DNA of 64,000 nucleotides. It comes from Planctomycetota bacterium (GTDB lineage: Bacteria > Planctomycetota > UBA1135). Positions within the stretch are counted from its first letter, which is position 1; the number at the start of each line of letters is the position of its first letter. The translations under genes and the position numbers were made by a program. The stretch lies in assembly GCA_024229395.1 (NCBI GenBank), contig JAAESM010000004.1, positions 1 through 64,000 of the forward strand, read 5' to 3'. Shown here piece by piece: positions 35,256 to 43,459 of the stretch. The notes below the pieces were generated by a model. It was not told the origin of the DNA and searched no databases. It saw nothing but the letters and a program-made list of their open reading frames with translations.

Positions 35256-36423
35256 AGACCTTATTCGCTTCTAGCAACGCACCAATCCCATAGGCCGTAC
35301 CGTAAGGCTTGCCATAGGAGTTCATGAAGAAATCGATCATCGAACCATCCTTCGACTGGGTCTTGCCGATCTCATGCTGCAGTGCGCCATAAAAGTCTTC
35401 TGCCCCTGCAGAGCCCAACTCGGCCAGTGCGAAACCGGCATAGTAATGACCGAAGAAGTAGAAGTAGCCGGAGTTGTAGTGGTAAGCCTCATGCGGATAG
35501 GGCCGGCCCCGCGCAATGTCCAAGTAGTGATGCTCTTGGAACAACAAAGCCAAACCGCTGCGTAATTCTGCCATTCCGATACTGGTTTCAAACCCAGCTT
35601 TCCCGGCTTGGTACAACGCCCAGTTGCAGACCTGAATGCGTGACAAAGAGCCGCGCACTTGATCAATGCCTATGCCAGCATCTTGGATTGGAATCGGCCT
35701 GACACTGTAGGTGTAGGAACCATCCGGTAGTCGACAATGTTCAATCGCGGCGATCGCAGCTGGCAAAACCTTATCGCTCATCTTCCAGCCAAGCTCCTTG
35801 GCATCGAGCAAGGCCAAGACCGCAACACCGGTCATGAACGACGTGCCCCATTGCGGTGGCGAAGTCGTGGCCTCGTCGTCGTAATAGCCCCAGCCACCAT
35901 TGGGCGATTGGTAAGAGTTCAGCTGGGCCAACAGCTTGCGGCCGCGTACTTCAATAGCGACCTTCCTCATGCCGTTGTTGAAGCGTGGATCCTTTGCTGC
36001 CTTCGCCAGTGCCGCCAGACCGTAGACATAAGCCCAGGTATTATCGGTATCCCAATCGCTTACTCGTTTGATTAGAGGCGCCGCGGTCAGAAAATCCAAG
36101 CCACCATTTAAAGCGGCGGCAGCGCGGGGATGATCTTCGACTTCCATCAAGCTCAAACACACCAAGCCAGTAACTGCGTATTGCCATGCCAGATGGGTCT
36201 CCGGATTGGACCAGTGGCGATCGTAGATCATAGGTTCCTGCCAACTGCTCCAGGAACCATTGCGGCTCTGGGTTGCGATCAGGTATTCCAAGCCGCCGTC
36301 GATGACTCGATCAGCTTGAGCGCGATACTCCGTCACCGCAGCAGAAACCTTGGTGTGGGCTTCTTCTGTGGCCGGATTTTGCGCCGCGCAGCAAGTCGCT
36401 GCGAGTACCAGCAGGCCGATCAA
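35245..36423 (-). CDS. Exported alpha/alpha-toroid protein (terpene-cyclase-like repeats)
   Basis: A 392-residue protein with a signal peptide (MIGLLVLAATCCAA) and repeats of the prenyltransferase/squalene-cyclase type: LEYLIATQSRNGSWS, YQSPNGGWGYYDDE and HCRLPDGSYTYS (QxxxGxW-like), alternating with hydrophobic helices. The fold is that of squalene-hopene cyclase, but the catalytic DXDD motif is not seen and the protein is exported, so it is not a cyclase; binding of a peptide or polymer is more likely. It overlaps the upstream coiled-coil gene by four bases. Confidence 0.7.
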   Translation of the reverse strand: MIGLLVLAATCCAAQNPATEEAHTKVSAAVTEYRAQADRVIDGGLEYLIATQSRNGSWSSWQEPMIYDRHWSNPETHLAWQYAVTGLVCLSLMEVEDHPRAAAALNGGLDFLTAAPLIKRVSDWDTDNTWAYVYGLAALAKAAKDPRFNNGMRKVAIEVRGRKLLAQLNSYQSPNGGWGYYDDEATTSPPQWGTSFMTGVAVLALLDAKELGWKMSDKVLPAAIAAIEHCRLPDGSYTYSVRPIPIQDAGIGIDQVRGSLSRIQVCNWALYQAGKAGFETSIGMAELRSGLALLFQEHHYLDIARGRPYPHEAYHYNSGYFYFFGHYYAGFALAELGSAGAEDFYGALQHEIGKTQSKDGSMIDFFMNSYGKPYGTAYGIGALLEANKVFTP

Positions 36424-37112
36424 CCTTCTGTCTCCGTGATGGTCTCAGCCGCCTCGCTTAACTCAGCTTCCAGTTCCTTGATGGTTTTGGCCAACTCGGC
36501 GATCTCTGCTTCCAGCTCAGCGCGGTCCAGTTCCTGATTGGCCATGGTGGCCTCCAGGTTCGCTTGCGCCAGGGAAACACTGTGACCGAGCTCCTGTTGC
36601 TGATAAGCCTTGCCGAATGCGGTCCAAGCCTGGAAAGTTTTCTGAGAGATGGCCAGTTGGGTTTTCTGACGCTCGATGCTGCGCGCGGCGCGTTCCAATA
36701 CGACTTGCGCAGTGGCGTCGGCAAGATCGTTGCGCTCATACATGGAGGTCAGTTGAGCCAGTTCTTCTTGAGCATCAGAAACACCATCACGGGTATGCTC
36801 GATTTCCAAGGCCATCATTTCGGATTCCAGTTCGGCTTCGTAGTCGACGAAGGCTTGCAGCGCTGCACGTGAGGAAGAGACCTCGGCCTCCGCACTGATC
36901 ATGCTGTAGTTGTGGTCGGTAAGCATGGCGGCCATGCGCAAATGCGACAACTCCATCTGCAGGCGGGCGTCGGCGAGCTCCTGTTCGGCATCGCCATACT
37001 CCTCCTCGGAGTATTCCACTTCAGGCTCTTGTGGAATGGCGGCGTCGGAGATTTGCGGGAAAGCCAGCAGCCCAAGAGCGGCAAGCAAGACGGTAGGGAA
37101 GAGCAAACGCAT
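36420..37112 (-). CDS. Exported coiled-coil protein
   Basis: A 230-residue protein with a signal peptide (RLLFPTVLLAALGLLAF...AAIPQ) and then almost continuous heptads rich in Glu, Ala, Leu and Gln from about residue 35 to the end (AEIAELAKTIKELEAELSEAAET). No charged-cluster or enzyme motif is seen. The start is set by the signal peptide; 17 upstream codons are ignored. It is coupled by an ATGA overlap to the alpha-toroid gene and is probably its partner. Confidence 0.65.
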   Translation of the reverse strand: MRLLFPTVLLAALGLLAFPQISDAAIPQEPEVEYSEEEYGDAEQELADARLQMELSHLRMAAMLTDHNYSMISAEAEVSSSRAALQAFVDYEAELESEMMALEIEHTRDGVSDAQEELAQLTSMYERNDLADATAQVVLERAARSIERQKTQLAISQKTFQAWTAFGKAYQQQELGHSVSLAQANLEATMANQELDRAELEAEIAELAKTIKELEAELSEAAETITETEG

Positions 37113-37245
37113 TCCTGACCCTAGCAAAAAGATGTTTCGCCGATGTGCCGGCCGAAAGGGCAAGTGTTTTGCTGAATCTGGAGCCTCACCGGGTTCACAC
37201 GGTGGATAGCTCTAGTGAAACCGCCAATCTTCGCCGCAGCGAGCA

Positions 37246-37277
37246 CAAAAAAACCTCGCACTCGAAAGTGCGAGGTT
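37246..37277 (-). terminator. Rho-independent terminator of the small lipoprotein gene
   Basis: Read leftward, an 11-bp perfect stem (37267-37277 with 37252-37262) with a TTCG loop is followed by seven T residues, 20 bases after the stop of the lipoprotein gene. Confidence 0.92.
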
Positions 37278-37297
37278 GGAGAAGGCGGTTGGCCTTC

Positions 37298-37681
37298 TTA
37301 GTTCTGGTAAGGATCGCTTGGGTTCCGCTCTAACAGCAGCTTGCCAAAGCCTTCACCGTTGCGGCGACCTGGTGAGTAAGGCTGTGCGTAAGGACGTTGG
37401 GTGGCGGTGGCGTTGCCGAAAGCAGGGCCATCGTCGCTGAAGGCACCGAGCAAGGAGTCGAAAATCGAGCCTTGGCGAACCGAGTACGGAGTGTTCGTAT
37501 CGTGGTTCAGGAAGTACTTGGAAAAGCCATCCGGAGTCTGCGACAAGCCACCCTTGTGGGCAGGAGTTGCCTCGTGAGCCTCGAAGGAGTTGGAGTCGCT
37601 GTCATCGTCCATGAAAGGCATGGAGCAAGAGGCGAGGGCAAGGCCGAGAACGGCGACGGATTTGAGCAGGATTCGGGACAT
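37298..37681 (-). CDS. Small lipoprotein of unknown function
   Basis: A 127-residue protein with a lipoprotein signal: MSRILLKSVAVLGLALASC, lipobox LASC. The rest is polar and largely disordered-looking, with an acidic DDDSDSNSFEAHE stretch and Pro/Tyr-rich tail. The ATG at 37681 is chosen because it starts the signal peptide; AAGGAG lies 17 bases upstream of it. No family recognised. It has its own terminator, so it is monocistronic. Confidence 0.7.
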   Translation of the reverse strand: MSRILLKSVAVLGLALASCSMPFMDDDSDSNSFEAHEATPAHKGGLSQTPDGFSKYFLNHDTNTPYSVRQGSIFDSLLGAFSDDGPAFGNATATQRPYAQPYSPGRRNGEGFGKLLLERNPSDPYQN

Positions 37682-37779
37682 GATCAAGTTCAGGTGCTCC
37701 TTAGAGCTGAGAACCCACAAGAGTAGGGAGGGGAGCGGCTCTCGTCAAACGCAAGAAGCAGCTATCCTTTGGTCTGGTT

Positions 37780-39126
37780 ATGGCTTCCGACTCCTTCCGT
37801 AACGCGCGCGGCACCAGGGATTTGTATCCCGACGACCTGCTGCTCATCCATCACCTCGAGCGCACCGCCATCGCGGTGGCGCAGGCGGCTGCATATCGGG
37901 AGATTCGCACCCCCTTATTCGAGGAAACCCGTCTGTTCAAGCGCTCCCTAGGAGAAGCCACGGATGTCGTTGAGAAAGAGATGTTCACCGTGCCAAGACG
38001 CACCGCAGAGGGTGCTGAGCCCAGTTCGACCAGCGACCCGCTCTCTTTCACGTTTCGGCCTGAAGGTACGGCAAGCGTTGTACGTGCTTATGTACAAGGC
38101 GGTTACGCCGCGCGCGCGCCGCTACAGAAGTGGTACTACGTGGGCCCCATGTTCCGCTATGAGCGGCCACAGAAGGGCCGTGAGCGTCAGTTCACCCAGT
38201 TTGGCGTTGAGGCCTTTGGTGCCCAGAGCGCTACTTTGGATGCCGAGGTCATAGGAATCGCGCTGGACTTCTTCCAGCGGCTCGGTTTCGGCGATCAGCT
38301 CGAAGTGCGCATGAACTCGATGGGCGACCCCCAGGATCGCGAACTTTGGCGCGACAAGCTGCGTGAATTTTTCGCTCCACAGTTCGAGGGCGACGACATC
38401 GAGCGCTGCGCTGACTGCCGCGACCGCTTCACGCGCAATATCCTGAGACTCTTGGATTGCAAGGTGCCGCGCTGCCAAGAGCTGAACGCGGGGGCGCCGG
38501 ATTTGTTCGACGTGATGAACCAAGACGCCCTCACGCATCACCAGCAGGTCGGTGAAGCCCTACGCGCCATTGGTTTTGAACCCAAAGAGGATCGCAGCAT
38601 CGTGCGTGGTTTGGACTACTACTCGCGCACTGTGTTCGAAGTGCACTACCCACCGTTGGGCGCACGCTCGGCACTGTGTGGTGGTGGCCGTTACGACGGC
38701 TTGGTGGAGGAGATGGGCGGCCGTCCAACTCCAGGTGTTGGTTTCTCGGTCGGCTTTACGCCTACCGAACTTGCCTTAGCCGAATTGGGTTTGCCACCGG
38801 CTCAAGACATGGATGACCTGCGCGCACAAAGCGCACCGCAAGTCTTTGCCATCGCTGTGTCGGCCGAGGATCGCCTTCCGCTATTTGCAATAGTTGAAGA
38901 GTTGCGCAAAGCCGGAGTGCGTTGCGAACTAGATCACCGCGGCAAATCTCCGAAAGCGCAGTTCAAGGAAGCGGCCAAGTCCCAGGCACGATTCGCCCTG
39001 GTGTTGGGCCCCGACGAACGCGTTGCCGGTCAAGTGGTGTTGCGTGACTTACAGCAGAAGGAAGAGCGCAAGGTTGCCGCAGTAGAGCTTGCAGCAACCA
39101 TCACGCAAGCTTTGTCGGCCACATGA
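37780..39126 (+). CDS. hisS: Histidyl-tRNA synthetase
   Basis: A 448-residue class II synthetase. RGTRDLYPDDLL-like start (ARGTRDLYP), motif 2 with FRPEGTASVVRAYV and FRYERPQKGRERQFTQFG, the histidine-specific RGLDYYSRTVFEV, motif 3 GVGFSVGFTPTE, and the C-terminal anticodon-binding domain from about residue 345. The ATG follows a possible TATCCT -10 box by 11 bases. Confidence 0.96.
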   Translation: MASDSFRNARGTRDLYPDDLLLIHHLERTAIAVAQAAAYREIRTPLFEETRLFKRSLGEATDVVEKEMFTVPRRTAEGAEPSSTSDPLSFTFRPEGTASVVRAYVQGGYAARAPLQKWYYVGPMFRYERPQKGRERQFTQFGVEAFGAQSATLDAEVIGIALDFFQRLGFGDQLEVRMNSMGDPQDRELWRDKLREFFAPQFEGDDIERCADCRDRFTRNILRLLDCKVPRCQELNAGAPDLFDVMNQDALTHHQQVGEALRAIGFEPKEDRSIVRGLDYYSRTVFEVHYPPLGARSALCGGGRYDGLVEEMGGRPTPGVGFSVGFTPTELALAELGLPPAQDMDDLRAQSAPQVFAIAVSAEDRLPLFAIVEELRKAGVRCELDHRGKSPKAQFKEAAKSQARFALVLGPDERVAGQVVLRDLQQKEERKVAAVELAATITQALSAT

Positions 39127-39737
39127 AGCTGGTCGTCTTCGGCGGTTCTTTTGATCCCGTGCATGAAGGCCATGTGGCTATGGCCAATGCCATTCAGGAA
39201 CATCAGAATCCCGACCTACTGCTTTGGGTGCCGTCGTACCACGCACCGCATAAGACCGAACGCCCGCCGGCTGTGGCAGATTGGCGGTTGACCATGTTGG
39301 ACTCGGTTGTGGCAAGGCGGACTGGTGAAGAGGTTTGCCGTTTGGAGATCGAGCGCGAAGGTTTGTCCTTCACGGTGGATACTTTGCGTCAGTTGGAAAA
39401 ACAATACGGTGTGGCGCATCCGACCCTATTGCTCGGAGCCGATTCCTTGCAGCACTTGCTCACCTGGCGCGATGTTCCAGAATTATTCGAACGCGTGCGT
39501 TTCGTTTTCGTGCCTCGACCTGGTTGGGGCGAATCACAACTACAGGACTTCCGCATTCAACTGTCGGATGAGCTGCGCGTTTGCTTTCACGCAGAGTTCT
39601 TGCCGATGCAAGAAGTCGCCGTGAGCTCCACTGAGATTCGTGAAGCCCTTGCGCTTGGGCAGATGCCAGAAGGCTTGGCGCCATCGGTGCGCGAGTTTAT
39701 TCGCGCTCAGGGTTGCTACGGCTTTACCAAAGCTTGA
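39123..39737 (+). CDS. nadD: Nicotinate-nucleotide adenylyltransferase
   Basis: A 204-residue enzyme that adenylates nicotinic acid mononucleotide in NAD synthesis. FGGSFDPVHEGHVAMA carries the (T/H)XGH nucleotide-binding motif, LLLGADSLQHLLTW binds the base, and VSSTEIREAL is the ISSTXIR motif. It overlaps hisS by four bases, and its last 14 bases overlap the convergent parvulin gene. Confidence 0.92.
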   Translation: MKLVVFGGSFDPVHEGHVAMANAIQEHQNPDLLLWVPSYHAPHKTERPPAVADWRLTMLDSVVARRTGEEVCRLEIEREGLSFTVDTLRQLEKQYGVAHPTLLLGADSLQHLLTWRDVPELFERVRFVFVPRPGWGESQLQDFRIQLSDELRVCFHAEFLPMQEVAVSSTEIREALALGQMPEGLAPSVREFIRAQGCYGFTKA

Positions 39738-40689
39738 TGTCGCCGGCCTCGCGTAGGCCAGCCAAGACCTGCTCGCGATCCTGCCAAGTGGCAGGCGCTG
39801 TCATCACTTCGTCGACCAAAGCGGCGCGCACCTTTTGCAGTTTGGTGATCTTGCGCTCGACCACTTGCACGATGTGATAACCCGCGCCGGACTCGATCAC
39901 GGCGGAGTTCTCGCCGACTGCCTGATCACTCACCGCAGCGGTGAAGGCTGGGCCATAGAGTCCCGGGCGGTAGCTGGGCAACTCGCCTTGGCTCTGGCGT
40001 GAGACCTGATCGTGGGAGTATTTTTCCACCATCGTGGCGAAGTTAGCGCCACCGTTAAGTTCATCGAGGCAGGCGTCGGCCATGGCACGCGCCTCTAACT
40101 TCATCTGCATGGCGTCGATCTCCGACGGCTTGGAGCCAGCACGAATCTTCTCGGCGCGCAGGAAGTGCGGCATGACCAATACATGACGAATGCGGACCTT
40201 GACGCCGCCTGCTCCATATTTGGCATCGAAGGCGCGCTGGATGCGCTGGTCGGTGGCGACGCGGGTAGCTAGGACCAACTTGTCGAGCAGCTGCTCATGG
40301 GCCAAATCGGCGCGCAGGTTCTCAAGGAAGTGCTCATAGGTCTGGCCAGCTTCACGCAGCGATTTACGGAAGTCCTCCAAGCTGCGGCCCTTACGATTCT
40401 GCTCCATGCGCGTATCGAAGGCCTGCTGCAGGGCCGCCTGGTCGAGCATCACGCCGTAATCCAAGGCCGCCTGCTTGACCAACTCGTGGTCAATCATCTG
40501 GTTCAGTTGGCGCTTGCCGTGGCGTTTCCACAGGAAATCCTTATACGCATCGAGCTTGATTTGGACATCTCCGACCTCTGCCACGACGTCGGCGGCAAGG
40601 GGCTCTTCGGGCTTCGCTTCCTGGGCAGCGAGCGGTGAGGATAGAAAAAGGCACAGGGCCGTGCTGAGGGTAAAAATTAGGTGTTTCAT
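39724..40689 (-). CDS. Exported parvulin-type peptidyl-prolyl isomerase (SurA/PpiC-like)
   Basis: A 321-residue protein: signal peptide (LIFTLSTALCLFLSSPLAAQ), a helical chaperone region with RKGRSLEDFRKSLREAGQTYEHFLENLRADL, and a parvulin domain (about 160-290) with RIRHVLV, GANFATMVEKYSHD and GAGYHIVQVVER. It should assist folding of outer-membrane or periplasmic proteins. The ATG at 40689 starts the signal peptide. Convergent with nadD. Confidence 0.85.
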   Translation of the reverse strand: MKHLIFTLSTALCLFLSSPLAAQEAKPEEPLAADVVAEVGDVQIKLDAYKDFLWKRHGKRQLNQMIDHELVKQAALDYGVMLDQAALQQAFDTRMEQNRKGRSLEDFRKSLREAGQTYEHFLENLRADLAHEQLLDKLVLATRVATDQRIQRAFDAKYGAGGVKVRIRHVLVMPHFLRAEKIRAGSKPSEIDAMQMKLEARAMADACLDELNGGANFATMVEKYSHDQVSRQSQGELPSYRPGLYGPAFTAAVSDQAVGENSAVIESGAGYHIVQVVERKITKLQKVRAALVDEVMTAPATWQDREQVLAGLREAGDIKLW

Positions 40690-40769
40690 GGGCGGGTTGC
40701 AGCAAGTGGAGAGGGGAACGAGAATACCTGCCACGCGCCGCCGCAGGAAGCCTGTGGGCGGGCCTTGTT

Positions 40770-41534
40770 TTGATTGCCATCATCTCCGACTTGCATTCCA
40801 ACATCGAAGCGTTGGAAGCTGCCATGAAGGACATCGACTCCCTCGGGGTCGAGACCGTGGTATGTCTTGGCGATGTGGTCGGCTATGGCGCCTCGCCACG
40901 GGCCGTCATCGAGAAGGTCATGGAGCGTTGCGCCGTCTGTCTGCAGGGCAACCACGACGCGGCCCTGTTGGATGACCAAGATGCCATCGGCTTCAACGAA
41001 CGCGCCCTTAGCGCGATCGATTGGACCCGTCATGCCATCGATCCAGAGCATGAAGATCACTGGGCCTTGTGGGATTGGTTGGGGGCTTTGGTGCCTTCGA
41101 TGGAACTCACGCCGAATGGATACGAGGCCGTTCAGATTGTGCATGCTTCTCCGCGGGAACCTCTTGCGGAATACCTGATGCCCACGCTCGCTGCGGATGG
41201 CGAGCGGGTGTTGGCCAACTTCGAGGCCGCCGAACACCGCATCACTTTTTATGGACACACGCATCACCCCGGGTGGTTCGCCGAAGGCAGTTCCTTTCAG
41301 CGCGCCGTCGGTCAAGACGTGGTCCTAAAACTAGAAGCCGAGCGCCGTTACATGATCAATGTCGGTTCGATCGGTCAACCACGCGACAGCGACAAGCGTC
41401 TTTGCTACGCGCTGTTCGACGGGGAATCCATTCGCTACCGCCGCCTCGAATACGATATCGAGTCGGCAGCCAAACGCATCCAAGCCGCGGGTCTGCCCGA
41501 TAGCTTGGCTGCACGCCTGTTGCTGGGTCGCTAG
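40770..41534 (+). CDS. Metallophosphoesterase (calcineurin-like)
   Basis: A 254-residue protein with the metallophosphoesterase motifs: ISDLHSN (DXH), CLGDVVGYG (GDXXG), QGNHDAALL (GNHD) and FYGHTHHPG (GHXH) plus N-terminal beta strands. The C-terminal IGQPRD fits the YfcE/diadenosine tetraphosphatase-like group. The start TTG at 40770 is the only one available before ISDLH; the substrate is unknown. It precedes yidC by 32 bases. Confidence 0.85.
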   Translation: MIAIISDLHSNIEALEAAMKDIDSLGVETVVCLGDVVGYGASPRAVIEKVMERCAVCLQGNHDAALLDDQDAIGFNERALSAIDWTRHAIDPEHEDHWALWDWLGALVPSMELTPNGYEAVQIVHASPREPLAEYLMPTLAADGERVLANFEAAEHRITFYGHTHHPGWFAEGSSFQRAVGQDVVLKLEAERRYMINVGSIGQPRDSDKRLCYALFDGESIRYRRLEYDIESAAKRIQAAGLPDSLAARLLLGR

Positions 41535-41566
41535 GCATAAGCCCGCCCCAAACGACGCTTTCCAAA

Positions 41567-43459
41567 ATGGGAAAACGCTTCATCACAATTGCCCTTTGGA
41601 GTCTGGTTGCAGTCTTCATCATCAACACTTGCTTCACGGACAAGGAGCCGCCAGCAAACACCGGAACCCAGTCGCAATGGCTGGAGAGTTTCGAGGTGGC
41701 CGCACCGGAAAGCTATGACCTGGTGCTCGAGAACGAGTTGGTGCGTACCGAGTGGAGTGCGACCGGCGCGTCCTGTGGCCGCATCCTGCTGAAGAAATTC
41801 ACTCCCGAGTTGCACGACGGCGCCATCGTCGAAGGCGACTGGTTGGTGATCTACGATTCTAAGTGGGTCGAAGGGAAAGCTGGTGCCAGTTCCACCTCCT
41901 ACCGCCGCCGCGACGCCTTCCGGCTTATCGAGAACCAATCGGATTTCTTGCTGCCGGCGGATGAGACCACGCGCATCAAGCAAAACCTAGATTCGGTCAC
42001 TTGGACAGCTGAAGAACTAAGTGGTGGCCAAGAGTTGCGCTTCTCCTGGACTTCGCCGGAAGGCGTGGACTTGGTCAAGAGCGTGCGCTTGGAGCCAGGC
42101 AACTACCACATCGATGCCGAGATCAAGGCCGTGCCGCGCAGCAAGGTTGCCGTCGGCCGTGACCTGACCTTGTCGCTCTCGACTGGTGGCGGCATTCGCA
42201 CCACCGACGACAACTTCTACCCAAACCCATACGTGGGTGTAGGAGTCACGGACTACGGTGAGTTAGATGATGTCGACTTCCTGCTTCCCGATGGCAGCCC
42301 GGTGGCAAACCGTGCGGTCGCCGAGCAGTGGTCCACCGCGGACATTCCATTCGTGGTCGAAGGTTCGAAGTACTTCCTTTCATCGATTCGTGCGCTCGGT
42401 AGTAGCCGCTTCCAAGGCGCTGTCGCGGAAGTGTTGTTCGATGACTTGGCCGCCGCCGAAGACATGGCGTTGGAAGGTAGCAACATCACTCTGAGTGCTT
42501 CGTCGGAATATTGGAAACGCGCCTCGGTGGCCGGGGTCTTCAATCTGCATCTTGGTGCGATCGACACCTACGAGGCCAAGCAATTCCAGTGGTACATCGG
42601 TCCGAAAGATACGCGGGTCATGACCGAGGACAAGTACGGCGAGATGGCCGAGGTCATCCACTACGCCGACTATGGTCGCTCCTTCTTCTACCGCATGTTC
42701 CTGACTTCTTATGTCGCACCGGTGCTGTTGTGGATCATGAACATGTTCCACTCACTGGTCGGCAACTGGGGTATCGCGATCATCCTGTTGACCATCGTTG
42801 TCAAGGCCGCGGTGTTCCCGATCATGCGTCACAGCCAGATCAAGATGGCCGCTTACCAAGCCAAGATGGCGAAGGTTAAGCCGCAACTGGATGCAATCAA
42901 CAAGAAGTACGGCAAGGATCCTCAGAAGAAGAATGAGGAGACCATGAAGATCTATAAGCAGCATAAGCTGTCGCCGCCGGTGGGTGGTTGCTTGCCTATG
43001 TTCCTGCAGATGCCGATCTTCGTCGGTTTGTTCCAAGCCTTGCGTTCGTCGATCCTGATTCGCCAGGAGCCGTTCTTCGGTTGGATCGATGACCTTGCTA
43101 AGCCCGACGCCTTGATCGACTTCGGCGGTCCAGTAATGGACTTCTTCCCGTTCTCGGGAGTGACCACCTTCAACTTGCTGCCACTGATCATGGTGGTGCT
43201 GTGGGTCATGCACCAACGTGCCATGCCCAAGCCGACCGATCCGCAACAGGCGCAAATGCAGAAGATGATGGCCTTCATGCCGATTCTGTTCGGTTTGATT
43301 CTCTACAACTACGCTGCCGGATTGTCGCTCTACATGATTACTTCCTCGTTGATTGGTATCTTCGAGCAGCAGGTCATCCGCAAGCGCTGGCCAGTACCTG
43401 GTAGCCCACAAGCCAAGGCGCTGGAAGAGGCTGCCGCCGCCAAGGGTGGCAACCAGTAG
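41567..43459 (+). CDS. yidC: Membrane protein insertase YidC
   Basis: A 630-residue inner-membrane insertase. N-terminal helix (ITIALWSLVAVFIINTCF), large periplasmic beta-sandwich (about 50-385), then the core helices: GNWGIAIILLTIVVKAAVFP, the cytoplasmic KMAKVKPQLDAINKKYGKDPQKKNEE, the PVGGCLPMFLQMPIFVGLFQALR and C-terminal helices ending LIGIFEQQVIRKRW. It works with or without Sec. Its stop overlaps the start of mnmE by 14 bases, the usual neighbour. Confidence 0.95.
   Translation: MGKRFITIALWSLVAVFIINTCFTDKEPPANTGTQSQWLESFEVAAPESYDLVLENELVRTEWSATGASCGRILLKKFTPELHDGAIVEGDWLVIYDSKWVEGKAGASSTSYRRRDAFRLIENQSDFLLPADETTRIKQNLDSVTWTAEELSGGQELRFSWTSPEGVDLVKSVRLEPGNYHIDAEIKAVPRSKVAVGRDLTLSLSTGGGIRTTDDNFYPNPYVGVGVTDYGELDDVDFLLPDGSPVANRAVAEQWSTADIPFVVEGSKYFLSSIRALGSSRFQGAVAEVLFDDLAAAEDMALEGSNITLSASSEYWKRASVAGVFNLHLGAIDTYEAKQFQWYIGPKDTRVMTEDKYGEMAEVIHYADYGRSFFYRMFLTSYVAPVLLWIMNMFHSLVGNWGIAIILLTIVVKAAVFPIMRHSQIKMAAYQAKMAKVKPQLDAINKKYGKDPQKKNEETMKIYKQHKLSPPVGGCLPMFLQMPIFVGLFQALRSSILIRQEPFFGWIDDLAKPDALIDFGGPVMDFFPFSGVTTFNLLPLIMVVLWVMHQRAMPKPTDPQQAQMQKMMAFMPILFGLILYNYAAGLSLYMITSSLIGIFEQQVIRKRWPVPGSPQAKALEEAAAAKGGNQ

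Noticed and set aside
35245-36423. Squalene-hopene cyclase
   Set aside because: The repeats fit the fold, but there is a signal peptide, the length is well short and no DXDD motif is visible.
37145-37333. Small frame on the plus strand across the lipoprotein terminator
   Set aside because: It runs through the terminator hairpin of the opposite-strand gene and has no start signal.
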